A DNA stretch of 64,000 bases. Source: Allopusillimonas ginsengisoli (GTDB lineage Bacteria > Pseudomonadota > Gammaproteobacteria > Burkholderiales > Burkholderiaceae_B). Under the pieces are notes generated by a model that was given only the letters and a program-made list of their open reading frames with translations, made no database searches and was not told the origin of the DNA. The stretch is taken from contig NZ_SDQE01000013.1 of the NCBI RefSeq assembly GCF_004153455.1, positions 1 through 64,000 of the forward strand, given 5' to 3'. Within the stretch, counting starts at the first letter, position 1. Each line of letters begins with the position of its first letter. This document shows positions 40,256-49,128 of this stretch, piece after piece. The translations under genes and the position numbers were made by a program.

Positions 40256-40846
40256 ATGCGCGTCGCAGATGTTGATGCCATTAAAAAAAACCACGTCCAG
40301 ATAAACAAGGATCGGGTCGTGAAGAACTTTACACAAGGCCATCGCAAAGACCTCAGGTTTTCGCGGGAAATCAAGGCGCTGCGACGACTTTCCGGCATCG
40401 ATGGCGTTCCAGCCCTGCTCGCTTATTCACCGGCCGAACGCTGGCTGGCAATAGACCTTATTCCCGGCACGCCGCTCCCGGAAAACCCGGCAGCGCCAGA
40501 CAAGCTTTTCACCAATTTGCGCGTTGTCGTGGAGAACATGCTGCGTTGCGGAGTGGCTCGGCATTCTCTGCCTGCGCGGGACGTCATCGTGCGACCCGAT
40601 GGCACCGCCGGTGTGGTGGATTTTGAACGATGTACATTGCAACACTGGCGTTTTAGCCCAATCTGGTGGGTGGCCCGCAAGGTGACGCAGTTTCATCTTT
40701 TGCGGCTGATCGACAACCATGCGCCGCATCTACTCACGCCCAAAGAACAGCTACGTCTGCAAACCTGTTACCGATTGAGTAAAGCGTTTCATCGCTGCAC
40801 GCGATGGCGCAGCAGGCTTCGACACTATTACCGAAGCCAACCCTAG
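40256..40846 (+). CDS. Small protein-kinase-fold (LPS-kinase-like) protein, atypical catalytic loop
   Basis: A 196-residue protein with the plan of a minimal kinase fold. VVKNF has Lys23 in the position of the ATP-binding lysine, SREIKAL has Glu39 as its likely partner, WLAIDLIPGTPLPEN forms the hinge, and VVDFERC (122-126) stands in the DFG place as Asp-Phe-Glu. The catalytic loop reads RHSLPARDVIV: where HRDxxxxN is expected, the Asp is Ser104 and the Asn is Asp109. Thus it may be a pseudokinase or use another base. AGGA lies eight bases before the start. It resembles Kdo/heptose kinase-like proteins only weakly; the C-terminus is Arg/His-rich. Upstream neighbours give no clue. Confidence 0.6.
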   Translation: MRVADVDAIKKNHVQINKDRVVKNFTQGHRKDLRFSREIKALRRLSGIDGVPALLAYSPAERWLAIDLIPGTPLPENPAAPDKLFTNLRVVVENMLRCGVARHSLPARDVIVRPDGTAGVVDFERCTLQHWRFSPIWWVARKVTQFHLLRLIDNHAPHLLTPKEQLRLQTCYRLSKAFHRCTRWRSRLRHYYRSQP

Positions 40847-40935
40847 CGTCAGGCGGAACGCCAGCACGATACGTCTCATCTAATGACTCGATGCCCGCCA
40901 TTGTGGCGGCATCGATCACTTACGGAGATCGTCAC

Positions 40936-41361
40936 GTGAAAAGAGTATTCATGCCCTTGATTGCAGCTGCCCTCCTGCTGGGTGCCAACCCCGGCTGGGC
41001 GCACAGTTCCGAGCCCGCCGTCACAGCGCCACCACCCGCACCCTATCAAGCCGTTAGCTCACTGGTGAAATTACCGGATTTCATTCCTGGCATGGGCCAG
41101 TTATACGTCGACCCCACCACGCTTCCAGCGGGTCCCTTCCTGGCTTTCGACCATGATGGCAAGCTTGTCAGCACTATCTACATGATTCCTCTGGCTCAGA
41201 TGAAGCCTGACATGCATATCGATAACCTGCTGTCTCCGGGCGGCAAGGTTGATCATGTCGACATCATGTACAACGCGGGGCATCCGGGGGTCGCCGAGCC
41301 ACATATTCATATCGTGCTCTGGCATGTTTCAGCCGCCGATGAAGCACGTGTCGCGAAATGA
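40936..41361 (+). CDS. Exported TTHB210-like (DUF5602) protein
   Basis: A 141-residue secreted protein. It starts with GTG at 40936 (GGAG eight bases upstream) and has a signal peptide (KRVFMPLIAAALLLGANPGW, cleaved near AHS). The mature part holds GMGQLYVDPTTLPAGPFLAFDHDGKLVS and HIDNLLSPGGKVDHVDIMY plus a His-rich PHIHIVLWHVS. This looks like the TTHB210-like domain, whose Thermus founder is controlled by a sigma-E/anti-sigma-E pair. The histidines may bind metal. It overlaps the cupredoxin start by four bases (ATGA), so the two are translationally coupled, and an ECF sigma gene lies next door. Confidence 0.6.
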   Translation: MKRVFMPLIAAALLLGANPGWAHSSEPAVTAPPPAPYQAVSSLVKLPDFIPGMGQLYVDPTTLPAGPFLAFDHDGKLVSTIYMIPLAQMKPDMHIDNLLSPGGKVDHVDIMYNAGHPGVAEPHIHIVLWHVSAADEARVAK

Positions 41362-41885
41362 ACACGCAACGGCGCCGTTTTCTTTTGCGTAGCGGCTGCG
41401 TGCTGGGAGCAGGCCTGACCAGCATACCGTGGGTGCGGCCCAGCCGGGCCGCAGACGTCATTGACATTGTCATGAAGGGCACGCCCGGCGGCGCCCGTGT
41501 CTGGTTTCGCCCCAAGGGCCTGCTTATTCAGCCAGGTCAGACAGTGCGCTGGATTAACCAGGACCCCGGCAACTCACATACGGCAACTGCGTATCACCCA
41601 TCGCTGTTTGGCAAGGCGCAACGCATTCCGGATCACGCTCAACCCTGGGACTCAGGATTTCTGCTACCCGGCGAGTCCTTTTCGGTCATATTGACCACCC
41701 CCGGAATCTACGACTATTACTGCCTGCCCCATGAGCATGCAGGCATGGTAGGACGCATTATTGTTGGCCAGCCGGAACCCCGGGGGTGGCAGACCAGGGA
41801 GGACGCCCAAAACGGCCTCCCGGCAGTGGCGCTACAGGCTTTCCCTTCCGTGGAACTGATCATGAAGCAAGGCATTGTTGATTAA
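41358..41885 (+). CDS. Tat-exported plastocyanin-like cupredoxin
   Basis: A 175-residue protein. The N-terminus MNTQRRRFLLRSGCVLGAGL is a twin-arginine signal, so it is exported folded. The mature domain has VWFRPKGLLIQPGQTVRWIN, His74 in NSHTATAYH, and the copper loop YYCLPHEHAGMVGRI with Cys122, His125 and Met130 in plastocyanin spacing. All four type 1 copper ligands are present. A 50-residue C-terminal extension follows. Likely a periplasmic electron carrier. It is coupled to the TTHB210-like gene and convergent with the sigma factor. Confidence 0.88.
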   Translation: MNTQRRRFLLRSGCVLGAGLTSIPWVRPSRAADVIDIVMKGTPGGARVWFRPKGLLIQPGQTVRWINQDPGNSHTATAYHPSLFGKAQRIPDHAQPWDSGFLLPGESFSVILTTPGIYDYYCLPHEHAGMVGRIIVGQPEPRGWQTREDAQNGLPAVALQAFPSVELIMKQGIVD

Positions 41886-41974
41886 AGCAAGCTGCAACGC
41901 ACTTTTACGCGGCGCCCGCAAGCGCTGCCTTGTGGTGATGCCTTCTACTGGCACCGCACGCGGCGATCACTGAC

Positions 41975-42676
41975 CTAGCGCTTGAGCGCCTCGCGCTCAA
42001 GCCGAGCGAGAACGGTCGCCACGATGCGATCGCAGCGATGGCCTGCAAAGGAAAACGCTTCTCTGGCGTGGACATCGATCTCGTTGGCCAACGAATCGCG
42101 CATCATCTGGCGTGCCCTGAAGAATCGACTGCGCACAGTTGCTTCCGGAATATCCAGCACGGCCGCAACCTCAATAGCAGGCATCTCTTCAACCGCACGC
42201 AATATGAAAACCGTACGGTACTGGTCTGGCAACTTGTCCAGCTTATGTTCGATCAATGTCCGGATTTCGGCGCGCCACGCGATGGAATCCGGACGTGTGT
42301 CTGCATGGGTAGTCGTTTCCATATGGACAACCTTCCTGTCTGTAGACAAGTCTTCTGCCGAAGCTATGAACATGGTGCGACGCTTGTTGCTGCGCAGCTT
42401 TGCAATCGATTGATTGATGACAATGCGCGTGAGCCAAGTCGAAAGCTGGGCATCCTCCCGAAAGCTCCCCATCTTCTGATAGGCCTTCCAGTAAGCCTCC
42501 TGCAGGGCATCTTCCGCTTCTGCGTCATCTTTCAGGATGCTGCGGGCAACGCGGTACAGGCGACTGTTGTACCGCCTCATCATGGCCTCGAATGCGCTGG
42601 GATCGCCTGCCGCGACACCAGCGACGAGCGCCTGATCACCAGAGCCGGGCGCTTGCTCTGCAATAGATATATCCAT
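41975..42676 (-). CDS. ECF-family RNA polymerase sigma factor
   Basis: A 233-residue sigma-70 family protein. Region 2 reads AFEAMMRRYNSRLYRVARSIL with DAEAEDALQEAYWKAY and the promoter-melting STWLTRIVINQSI. Region 4 reads LPDQYRTVFILRAVEEMPAIEVAAVLDIPEATVRSRFFRAR in sum. A C-terminal segment AGHRCDRIVATVLARL follows. No anti-sigma gene is seen next to it: upstream is the divergent permease. It faces the DUF5602-cupredoxin pair tail to tail (about 90 bp between stops). Start MDISIAEQ at 42676 fits the family; an upstream open stretch does not. Confidence 0.9.
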   Translation of the reverse strand: MDISIAEQAPGSGDQALVAGVAAGDPSAFEAMMRRYNSRLYRVARSILKDDAEAEDALQEAYWKAYQKMGSFREDAQLSTWLTRIVINQSIAKLRSNKRRTMFIASAEDLSTDRKVVHMETTTHADTRPDSIAWRAEIRTLIEHKLDKLPDQYRTVFILRAVEEMPAIEVAAVLDIPEATVRSRFFRARQMMRDSLANEIDVHAREAFSFAGHRCDRIVATVLARLEREALKR

Positions 42677-42937
42677 GACGCTCTCTTGTTCGTCTTCGTT
42701 CGTACAGTGTAGCGTTGATTCCACCAGGAACAACGCTATTAGACGAAGCCACCGTCCGATCCGTTCCCATCGTCTCAAAAACAATCGACACACGGCACCC
42801 AGCATAGACCGCTCGCGGATGCTTTTCCATGCCAACCTGCCTCAGACTCGTCACAGGACTCAAATATGTCATTTGTGATTTAAAAATACCGCGCCGGACA
42901 GGTTACATTACTGCCGATATTCAAATAGAACACCTTC

Positions 42938-44446
42938 ATGACAACAAGCCACAACGCTCCCAGACCCACCGCGGCCAAGCCGCAAGAGCTGCGGCGCGAG
43001 CTCAAAGCGCGCCATCTTTCCATGATTGCGATCGGCGGTTCCATCGGCACCGGCCTGTTCGTCGCCTCGGGCGCCACCATTTCCCAGGCTGGGCCTGGCG
43101 GTGCGCTGCTGTCCTATATGCTGATTGGCCTGATGGTGTACTTCTTGATGACCAGTCTCGGAGAACTCGCCGCCTACATGCCAGTATCGGGCTCCTTCGC
43201 GACCTACGGCGCGCGTTATGTCGACGAAGGCTTTGGTTTCGCGCTGGGCTGGAACTATTGGTATAACTGGGCCGTTACCATTGCGGTTGACCTGGTCGCT
43301 GCGCAGTTGGTCATGACGTACTGGCTGCCGGGCGTGCCAGGGCTGGTCTGGAGCGCGCTGTTCCTGCTTCTGATGTTTCTGCTGAACTCCATATCTGTAA
43401 AAGGTTTTGGCGAAGCCGAATACTGGTTCGCAGCCATCAAGGTGATCACTGTGCTGGTTTTTATCGGCACGGGTCTTCTGATGATAGTCGGCATACTCCA
43501 GGGCGGCGAACAGGGTGGCCTGGAGAATTGGACAACAGGCGATGCGCCTTTCCCCGGCGGATTTGCCGCCATGATAGGCGTCGCCATGATTGTGGGGTTT
43601 TCATTCCAGGGCACAGAACTGATCGGGATTGCCGCAGGCGAATCCGAAAATCCCGCGCGCAATATCCCGCGTGCCATTCGGCAAATATTCTGGCGCATTC
43701 TGCTCTTCTATATTTTTGCCATCCTCATCATCGGTCTGCTGGTTCCCTACACAGACCCGCAATTGCTGCGCAACGACGTCACGGATATCAGCGTCAGCCC
43801 CTTCACGCTGGTGTTCGAAAGAGCAGGCCTGCTCTCGGCCGCGGCGGTGATGAATGCCGTGGTATTGACATCAGTGCTGTCCGCCGGCAACTCGGGAATG
43901 TACGCCTCAACCCGCATGCTGTTCAATCTTGCGCGCGAAGGCAAAGCGCCAAGAATCTTTGCGCGGCTTTCGCGTAACGGCGTGCCCCGCTATGCACTGA
44001 TCGCCACCACGGTTGTTGCCGCCCTGTGCTTTCTGACGTCTGTCTTTAGCCCAACCTCAGTCTACATATGGCTGTTGAACACCTCGGGCATGACGGGCTT
44101 CATTGCCTGGCTGGGGATAGCCATCAGTCATTATCGATTTCGGCGCGGCTATGTGGCCCAGGGTCGCAGCCTGTCCGAGCTACCCTATTTGTCGCGGCTG
44201 TTTCCCTTTGGCCCGATATTCGCTTTTGTGTTGTGCCTGATCATTACCCTGGGGCAAAACTATCAGGCGTTTCTTCAGGACGCCATAGACTGGAATGGGG
44301 TGATTGCCACATATATCGGGCTGCCCCTGTTTCTGCTGATCTGGCTGGGCTATCGCCTGGCCAGAAAAAGCCGCATCGTGGCTTATACAGAGATGGTCTT
44401 TCCTGACTCGGCAAACGCCAGCAATGCATCGCCCGCCAACCGATAG
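42938..44446 (+). CDS. Amino acid permease (LysP-like, APC superfamily)
   Basis: A 502-residue twelve-helix permease. The signatures MIAIGGSIGTGLFVASGATI (helix 1), GFSFQGTELIGIAAGESENP (helix 6) and SAGNSGMYASTRMLFNLAREG (helix 8) are those of the amino acid transporter family, and it resembles the lysine permease LysP most. It has a long cytoplasmic N-terminus (about 25 residues). Substrate is probably a basic amino acid. Its 3' end overlaps the convergent acetyltransferase by 64 bases. Confidence 0.88.
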   Translation: MTTSHNAPRPTAAKPQELRRELKARHLSMIAIGGSIGTGLFVASGATISQAGPGGALLSYMLIGLMVYFLMTSLGELAAYMPVSGSFATYGARYVDEGFGFALGWNYWYNWAVTIAVDLVAAQLVMTYWLPGVPGLVWSALFLLLMFLLNSISVKGFGEAEYWFAAIKVITVLVFIGTGLLMIVGILQGGEQGGLENWTTGDAPFPGGFAAMIGVAMIVGFSFQGTELIGIAAGESENPARNIPRAIRQIFWRILLFYIFAILIIGLLVPYTDPQLLRNDVTDISVSPFTLVFERAGLLSAAAVMNAVVLTSVLSAGNSGMYASTRMLFNLAREGKAPRIFARLSRNGVPRYALIATTVVAALCFLTSVFSPTSVYIWLLNTSGMTGFIAWLGIAISHYRFRRGYVAQGRSLSELPYLSRLFPFGPIFAFVLCLIITLGQNYQAFLQDAIDWNGVIATYIGLPLFLLIWLGYRLARKSRIVAYTEMVFPDSANASNASPANR

Positions 44447-44883
44447 CGTGTCCATTCGGACTGCGGCACGCCGCCGATCGCGTCGTACACGCGAATGGCG
44501 GGCGTATTCCAGTTGAGCACGCTCCATTCCATGCGACGGCAACCCTGCGATACGGCAATCTTTGCCACTTCGTGCAACAAGGCCCGGCCCGCACCCAGCC
44601 CACGAAACACTGGCGATACGTAAAGATCCTCAAGGTAAATGCCGTGATGACCGAGCCAGGTAGAGTAGTTGGCGAAGTAAACCGCAAAGCCAGCGATCTG
44701 GCCATCCACTTCGCACATCAGCGCAGCAGAAGACATGGGCTGATCGAACAGGCTGCGCTCGATATCGGCGACTGACGACTCGACCTCGTGGGCGGCTTTT
44801 TCGTAAATGGCCAGCTCAACAATGAACTGATGGATGGCTGGCGCGTCGCTGCGCTGTGCGGGACGGATACAAATACTTGGCAT
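44383..44883 (-). CDS. GNAT-family N-acetyltransferase (diamine acetyltransferase-like)
   Basis: A 166-residue single-domain enzyme. It begins MPSICIRPAQRSDAPAIHQF and has the acetyl-CoA motif LYVSPVFRGLGAGRALLHEV and WSVLNWNTPAIRVYDAIGG. The segments ELAIYEKAAHEV and STWLGHHGIYLEDLYV resemble SSAT-type polyamine or thialysine N-acetyltransferases, so an amine substrate is likely. The gene's last 64 bases overlap the lysP-like gene on the opposite strand. Confidence 0.85.
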   Translation of the reverse strand: MPSICIRPAQRSDAPAIHQFIVELAIYEKAAHEVESSVADIERSLFDQPMSSAALMCEVDGQIAGFAVYFANYSTWLGHHGIYLEDLYVSPVFRGLGAGRALLHEVAKIAVSQGCRRMEWSVLNWNTPAIRVYDAIGGVPQSEWTRYRLAGDALLAFAESGKTISV

Positions 44884-45050
44884 GATGAAAAACAGAATAA
44901 TGAGTCTGGACTCTGGAATTTTAACGGCGACAAGGTATTCGTCCAGTTTGAGTTCGGGCAATGCCTTTCATTCCTCAAAACACGCTGCTTAATATCCTTG
45001 CAACATGCCTCTCCGATACTGCGTTCTTTCTGTAACGTCCGAGTATCGAC

Positions 45051-46991
45051 ATGTTCAAACCCCGTTCGCCAGACAGCGAAGACATTCCGACCAACGATTC
45101 CGCCAATGAACATTTCCAGACCGTCGTTCAGCGCGCATGGAGCCGACGTGGTTTCCTGAAGCGTGGCGCAGGACTGTCTGCGGCCCTCTTTCTGGCTGGC
45201 CCGCTGGCAGCCTGTGGACACCGCAGCAAAGCCCAGTCGGAAAACGTCGGCACGCTGCTGGGATTTGAAGCGATTCCGACAAGCACCAGCGATGCCGTCA
45301 GCATCGCACGTGGATATACCGCAACCGTTTTTGCTCCCTGGGGCACGCCCCTGTTTGCGGAAACGGGCGACTGGAAGACGGACGCCAGCGACGATGCGGC
45401 CGCCCAGGCAAAGCAAGTGGGCGACAACCACGACGGCATTCACTTCTTTGCGTTGGAGGGCAGCAGCGAAGAAGGCTTGCTGGTTATCAATCATGAATAC
45501 ACCACCGTAGGCGACAAGGGTTACACCTGGCTCTTTGGTGCAGACGGCACCGAGCCGTGGAGTGCGGCCAAGGTGGCCAAGGCTATGAACGCCCACGGCG
45601 TATCCGTCATGCATGTTGTGCGCAAAGGCGGCAAGTGGGAGATGAATAAAACCTCACCCTACAACCGTCGCATCACAGCATCCACAGAAATGATGCTGAC
45701 CGGACCGGCTGCCGGTCACATGCTGCTCAAGACCCGCGCGGATGTCAGTGGCACCCGGGTGCTCGGCACTTTCAACAACTGCGGCAATGGGTGGACGCCG
45801 TGGAATACCTATCTGGCATGTGAAGAGAACTTCAATAACTACTTCGGCACGCTATCAGGCACCGATACACGCAACACCGCACAGAAACGATACGGCTTGT
45901 CGGCGGGCGCGACAGAATACCGCTGGGAGGACTATGCCGAGCGATTTGACTACGCGCGTGAACCGAATGAATCGCATCGCTTTGGCTGGATTGTGGAGAT
46001 AGATCCTTTTGATCCCACCGCCGTGCCGCGCAAACGCACCGCGCTGGGCCGGATCAAGCACGAAAATGCAGCGTGCACGCTGGCAGCCGATCAGCGAGTT
46101 GTGGTGTATATGGGCGATGATCAGGCCGACGAATACATCTACAAGTTTGTCTCCGAAAGCGCTTATCGCGCCGATGGCTACAACCCGGATCTGCTAGACG
46201 CCGGCAAGCTATACGTGGCGCGTTTCGACGACGGCGATACAACTGGCGACTTCATGGGCAAAGGGGAGTGGCTGCTGCTGGACAAGGAAGCCAACCCTAT
46301 CCTCAAGGCGGACAACCGGTTTGCCAGCCAGGCCGAGGTATTGATCCATACCCGCCTGGCTGCGGACGCGCTCGGTGCAACCAAGATGGATCGGCCAGAG
46401 TGGATCAGTACGCATCCCGACAACGGCGAGGTGTATGTCACGCTCACCAACAACAGCGGCCGACAGCAGACCAATGCCGCCAATCCGCGCCAGGCCAATC
46501 TATACGGCCAAATCATACGCTGGCGTGAAACGGGCGGCGATGCCGCCGCCCTGTCATTCGAATGGGATTTGTTCGTGCTGGCCGGGAATCCGCTCAAGTA
46601 TGCGGACCGCAAGAATCCGAAATCAGGTTCGGAGAACATCACCACTGAAAACATGTTCAACAGCCCTGATGGGCTGGCCTTCGACAAAGACGGAAGACTG
46701 TGGATTCAAACAGACGGCAAGTACAGCAACTCGGGCGAGTACGAAGGCCAAGGCAATAACCAAATGCTATGCGCCGACCCCGTCAGCAAGGAAATCCGCC
46801 GCTTTCTGGTCGGCCCCAAAGAGTGCGAGGTGACGGGCATCACGTTTACGCCCGACAGCAGGACAATGTTCATCAACATCCAGCATCCCGGTGAAGAAGG
46901 CGACAGTCACTGGCCCGACGGCGGCAGCGCGATCCCCCGTTCGGCCACGCTGATCATCACCAAGGATGACGGCGGGGTAATCGGAACCTGA
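45051..46991 (+). CDS. phoX: PhoX-family alkaline phosphatase / phosphodiesterase
   Basis: A 646-residue protein of the PhoX (DUF839) family. A long N-terminal region has the twin-arginine motif SRRGFLK, and the same signal ends in a lipobox-like LAAC-G, so it may be a Tat-exported lipoprotein. Conserved parts include LLVINHEYT, NCGNGWTPWNTYLACEENF and RIKHENAAC, which in PhoX supply calcium/iron ligands and the metal-bound Cys, and a late STHPDNGEVYVTLTNN and NSPDGLAFD. It releases phosphate from organic esters in the periplasm and is usually Pho-regulated; no clear Pho box was found. Confidence 0.9.
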   Translation: MFKPRSPDSEDIPTNDSANEHFQTVVQRAWSRRGFLKRGAGLSAALFLAGPLAACGHRSKAQSENVGTLLGFEAIPTSTSDAVSIARGYTATVFAPWGTPLFAETGDWKTDASDDAAAQAKQVGDNHDGIHFFALEGSSEEGLLVINHEYTTVGDKGYTWLFGADGTEPWSAAKVAKAMNAHGVSVMHVVRKGGKWEMNKTSPYNRRITASTEMMLTGPAAGHMLLKTRADVSGTRVLGTFNNCGNGWTPWNTYLACEENFNNYFGTLSGTDTRNTAQKRYGLSAGATEYRWEDYAERFDYAREPNESHRFGWIVEIDPFDPTAVPRKRTALGRIKHENAACTLAADQRVVVYMGDDQADEYIYKFVSESAYRADGYNPDLLDAGKLYVARFDDGDTTGDFMGKGEWLLLDKEANPILKADNRFASQAEVLIHTRLAADALGATKMDRPEWISTHPDNGEVYVTLTNNSGRQQTNAANPRQANLYGQIIRWRETGGDAAALSFEWDLFVLAGNPLKYADRKNPKSGSENITTENMFNSPDGLAFDKDGRLWIQTDGKYSNSGEYEGQGNNQMLCADPVSKEIRRFLVGPKECEVTGITFTPDSRTMFINIQHPGEEGDSHWPDGGSAIPRSATLIITKDDGGVIGT

Positions 46992-47101
46992 GACTGTGGT
47001 CCGCCCTGACCCTGCAGCGATAGCACGCAGTGTCAGGCTGCGGTACCGATAGATAAGCGGGGGGGCGCGGCGGCGGCGCCACCCGCCTAACCAGCTACAG
47101 G

Positions 47102-48952
47102 CTACAGGCTACCGGCCCAGTCGCTGCGAATGCGCGGCAACTCCTGCGGCAGCCGGCCCTGCAGTCGCGTGAACAGCTCTTCGTGCAAGGTCAGCTCTTC
47201 TCGCCAGGCCCGGGTGTCCGAGGCCATCACCTGCTCGAAACGTTCCGGATCAAAGGCCATGCCTTCCCAATCCAGGTCTTCGTAGCGGGGCGAAATACCG
47301 AAGACATGGTTTTCCCCTCCTGCCTGGCCCTCCAGGCGTGCCAGCATCCATTTGAGTACACGCATATTGTCGCCGAATCCCGGCCACACGAATTTTCCGT
47401 CCGGGCCCTTTCGGAACCAGTTCACGCAATAGATGCGCGGCAAGGTGGCGCCCGACGCCTGCAGCGTTTCGCCCAGCCTGAGCCAATGTGAAAAATAATC
47501 ACCCATGTTGTAGCCGCAAAACGGCAGCATGGCGAAAGGATCCCGACGCACGACGCCCTGCTTGCCCGCGGCGGCGGCGGTGGTTTCGGATCCCATCGTC
47601 GCCGCCATATAGACGCCTTCAGCCCAGTTGCGCGCCTCGGTGACCAGCGGCACGGTATCGGAGCGGCGCCCCCCAAAAATAAAGGCATCAATCACGACCC
47701 CATCGGGATTTTCCCATTCCGGATCGATGGAAGGGCATTGCGAGGCTGGCGCCGTGAAGCGGGCGTTGGGGTGAGCGGCCTTGCGGCCCGTTTGCGCCGC
47801 AATCGCAGGCGTCCAATCCTGCCCTTGCCAGTCAACAAGATGATCCGGCGGGGTTTGCGTCATGCCTTCCCACCAGACATCCCCGTCATCTGTCAGCGCC
47901 ACGTTGGTAAAGATCACATTGGCTCTGAGCGTCGCCATGGCGTTAAAGTTCGTCTGCTCGCTGGTGCCGGGCGCCACGCCAAAATAGCCTGCCTCGGGGT
48001 TGATAGCATGCAGGCGGCCATCCTTGCCCGGCTTGATCCAGGCGATATCGTCGCCTATCGTGGTGACGTTCCAGCCTGCCAGCCCAGAAGGCGGAATCAG
48101 CATGGCAAAATTGGTCTTGCCACAGGCCGACGGAAAAGCCGCCGCCACATGGCGCTTGCGGCCCTCGGGCGAGGTCACTCCCAGGATGAGCATATGCTCG
48201 GCCAGCCAGCCTTCGTCACGGCCCATCGTAGAAGCGATCCGCAGCGCAAAGCACTTCTTGCCCAGCAGCGCATTGCCGCCATAGCCGGAGCCGAAGCTCC
48301 AGATTTCGCGCGACTCTGGATAATGCACAATGTATTTGGTGTCGTTACACGGCCAGGCAACATCGGCCTCGCCTGGCGCCAGCGGCTTGCCGACAGAATG
48401 CACGCAGGGGACAAAGGCGCCATCTTCGCCAAGCATGTCATACACCTTGCTGCCCATTCGCGTCATGATGCGCATATTGACGACCACATACGGACTGTCA
48501 GTCAGTTCGATACCAATATGCGAGATAGGCGAACCCAGCGGCCCCATGGAAAACGGCACCACGTAAAGGGTACGGCCGCGCATCGCGCCCTGGAAGAGGC
48601 CTTCGAGCGTACGGCGCATTTCCTGCGGATCAGCCCAGTTGTTGGTCGGGCCGGCGTCTTCTTTGTACTCGGAGCAGATAAATGTACGATCTTCGACCCG
48701 TGCCACATCGGAAGGATCCGACCACGCAAGATAAGAGTTGGGGCGCTTCTCGGGATTGAGTCGCTGAAGCGTTCCAGCAGCCACCATTTGCTCGCACAGC
48801 CTGTCGTACTCTGCCTGCGAACCATCGCACCACACGACTGCATCTGGCTGCAACAGCTGCGCCATGCTATTTACCCAGTCTGTCAGCTTTTTGTGCCGGA
48901 CATATGCCGGAACTGCCTGCGCTGCGGCGGTAGCGCCGTCCTGACGGTCCAT
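47102..48952 (-). CDS. pckG: Phosphoenolpyruvate carboxykinase (GTP)
   Basis: A 616-residue GTP-dependent [21 protein letters not shown] is the GTP-family P-loop with its hyperreactive Cys, [13 protein letters not shown] is the metal/phosphate loop, and [10 protein letters not shown]-like ([13 protein letters not shown]) lies near the C-terminus. It converts oxaloacetate to PEP for gluconeogenesis. GGGAGG lies before the ATG. It is divergent from the MATE gene; its 3' side holds a short TACAGGC repeat. Confidence 0.95.
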   Translation of the reverse strand: MDRQDGATAAAQAVPAYVRHKKLTDWVNSMAQLLQPDAVVWCDGSQAEYDRLCEQMVAAGTLQRLNPEKRPNSYLAWSDPSDVARVEDRTFICSEYKEDAGPTNNWADPQEMRRTLEGLFQGAMRGRTLYVVPFSMGPLGSPISHIGIELTDSPYVVVNMRIMTRMGSKVYDMLGEDGAFVPCVHSVGKPLAPGEADVAWPCNDTKYIVHYPESREIWSFGSGYGGNALLGKKCFALRIASTMGRDEGWLAEHMLILGVTSPEGRKRHVAAAFPSACGKTNFAMLIPPSGLAGWNVTTIGDDIAWIKPGKDGRLHAINPEAGYFGVAPGTSEQTNFNAMATLRANVIFTNVALTDDGDVWWEGMTQTPPDHLVDWQGQDWTPAIAAQTGRKAAHPNARFTAPASQCPSIDPEWENPDGVVIDAFIFGGRRSDTVPLVTEARNWAEGVYMAATMGSETTAAAAGKQGVVRRDPFAMLPFCGYNMGDYFSHWLRLGETLQASGATLPRIYCVNWFRKGPDGKFVWPGFGDNMRVLKWMLARLEGQAGGENHVFGISPRYEDLDWEGMAFDPERFEQVMASDTRAWREELTLHEELFTRLQGRLPQELPRIRSDWAGSL

Positions 48953-49128
48953 TGTGCCTCCCTATCCATAAATTTTATTGACGAAGTTCCGCCCTGAAAG
49001 GACGTTCCTGGCCCTGGCCAGCGCAGACACAGCAATTCTGCCTTTCCCATCATAACGGCAGGATAAAAAAAACGTTGTACCAAGTGCTTCAACGCGTATC
49101 ATCACGGGTTCGTCAACAAGGAATTTTT

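Noticed and set aside
47085-47112. Tandem TACAGGC repeat at the pckG 3' end
   Set aside because: Only two full units plus a partial one; too short to be called a repeat element, and probably slippage by chance.
47738-48997. A 419-codon plus-strand frame antisense to pckG
   Set aside because: pckG motifs cover the same DNA; the antisense translation is Arg/His-rich and unlike any family.
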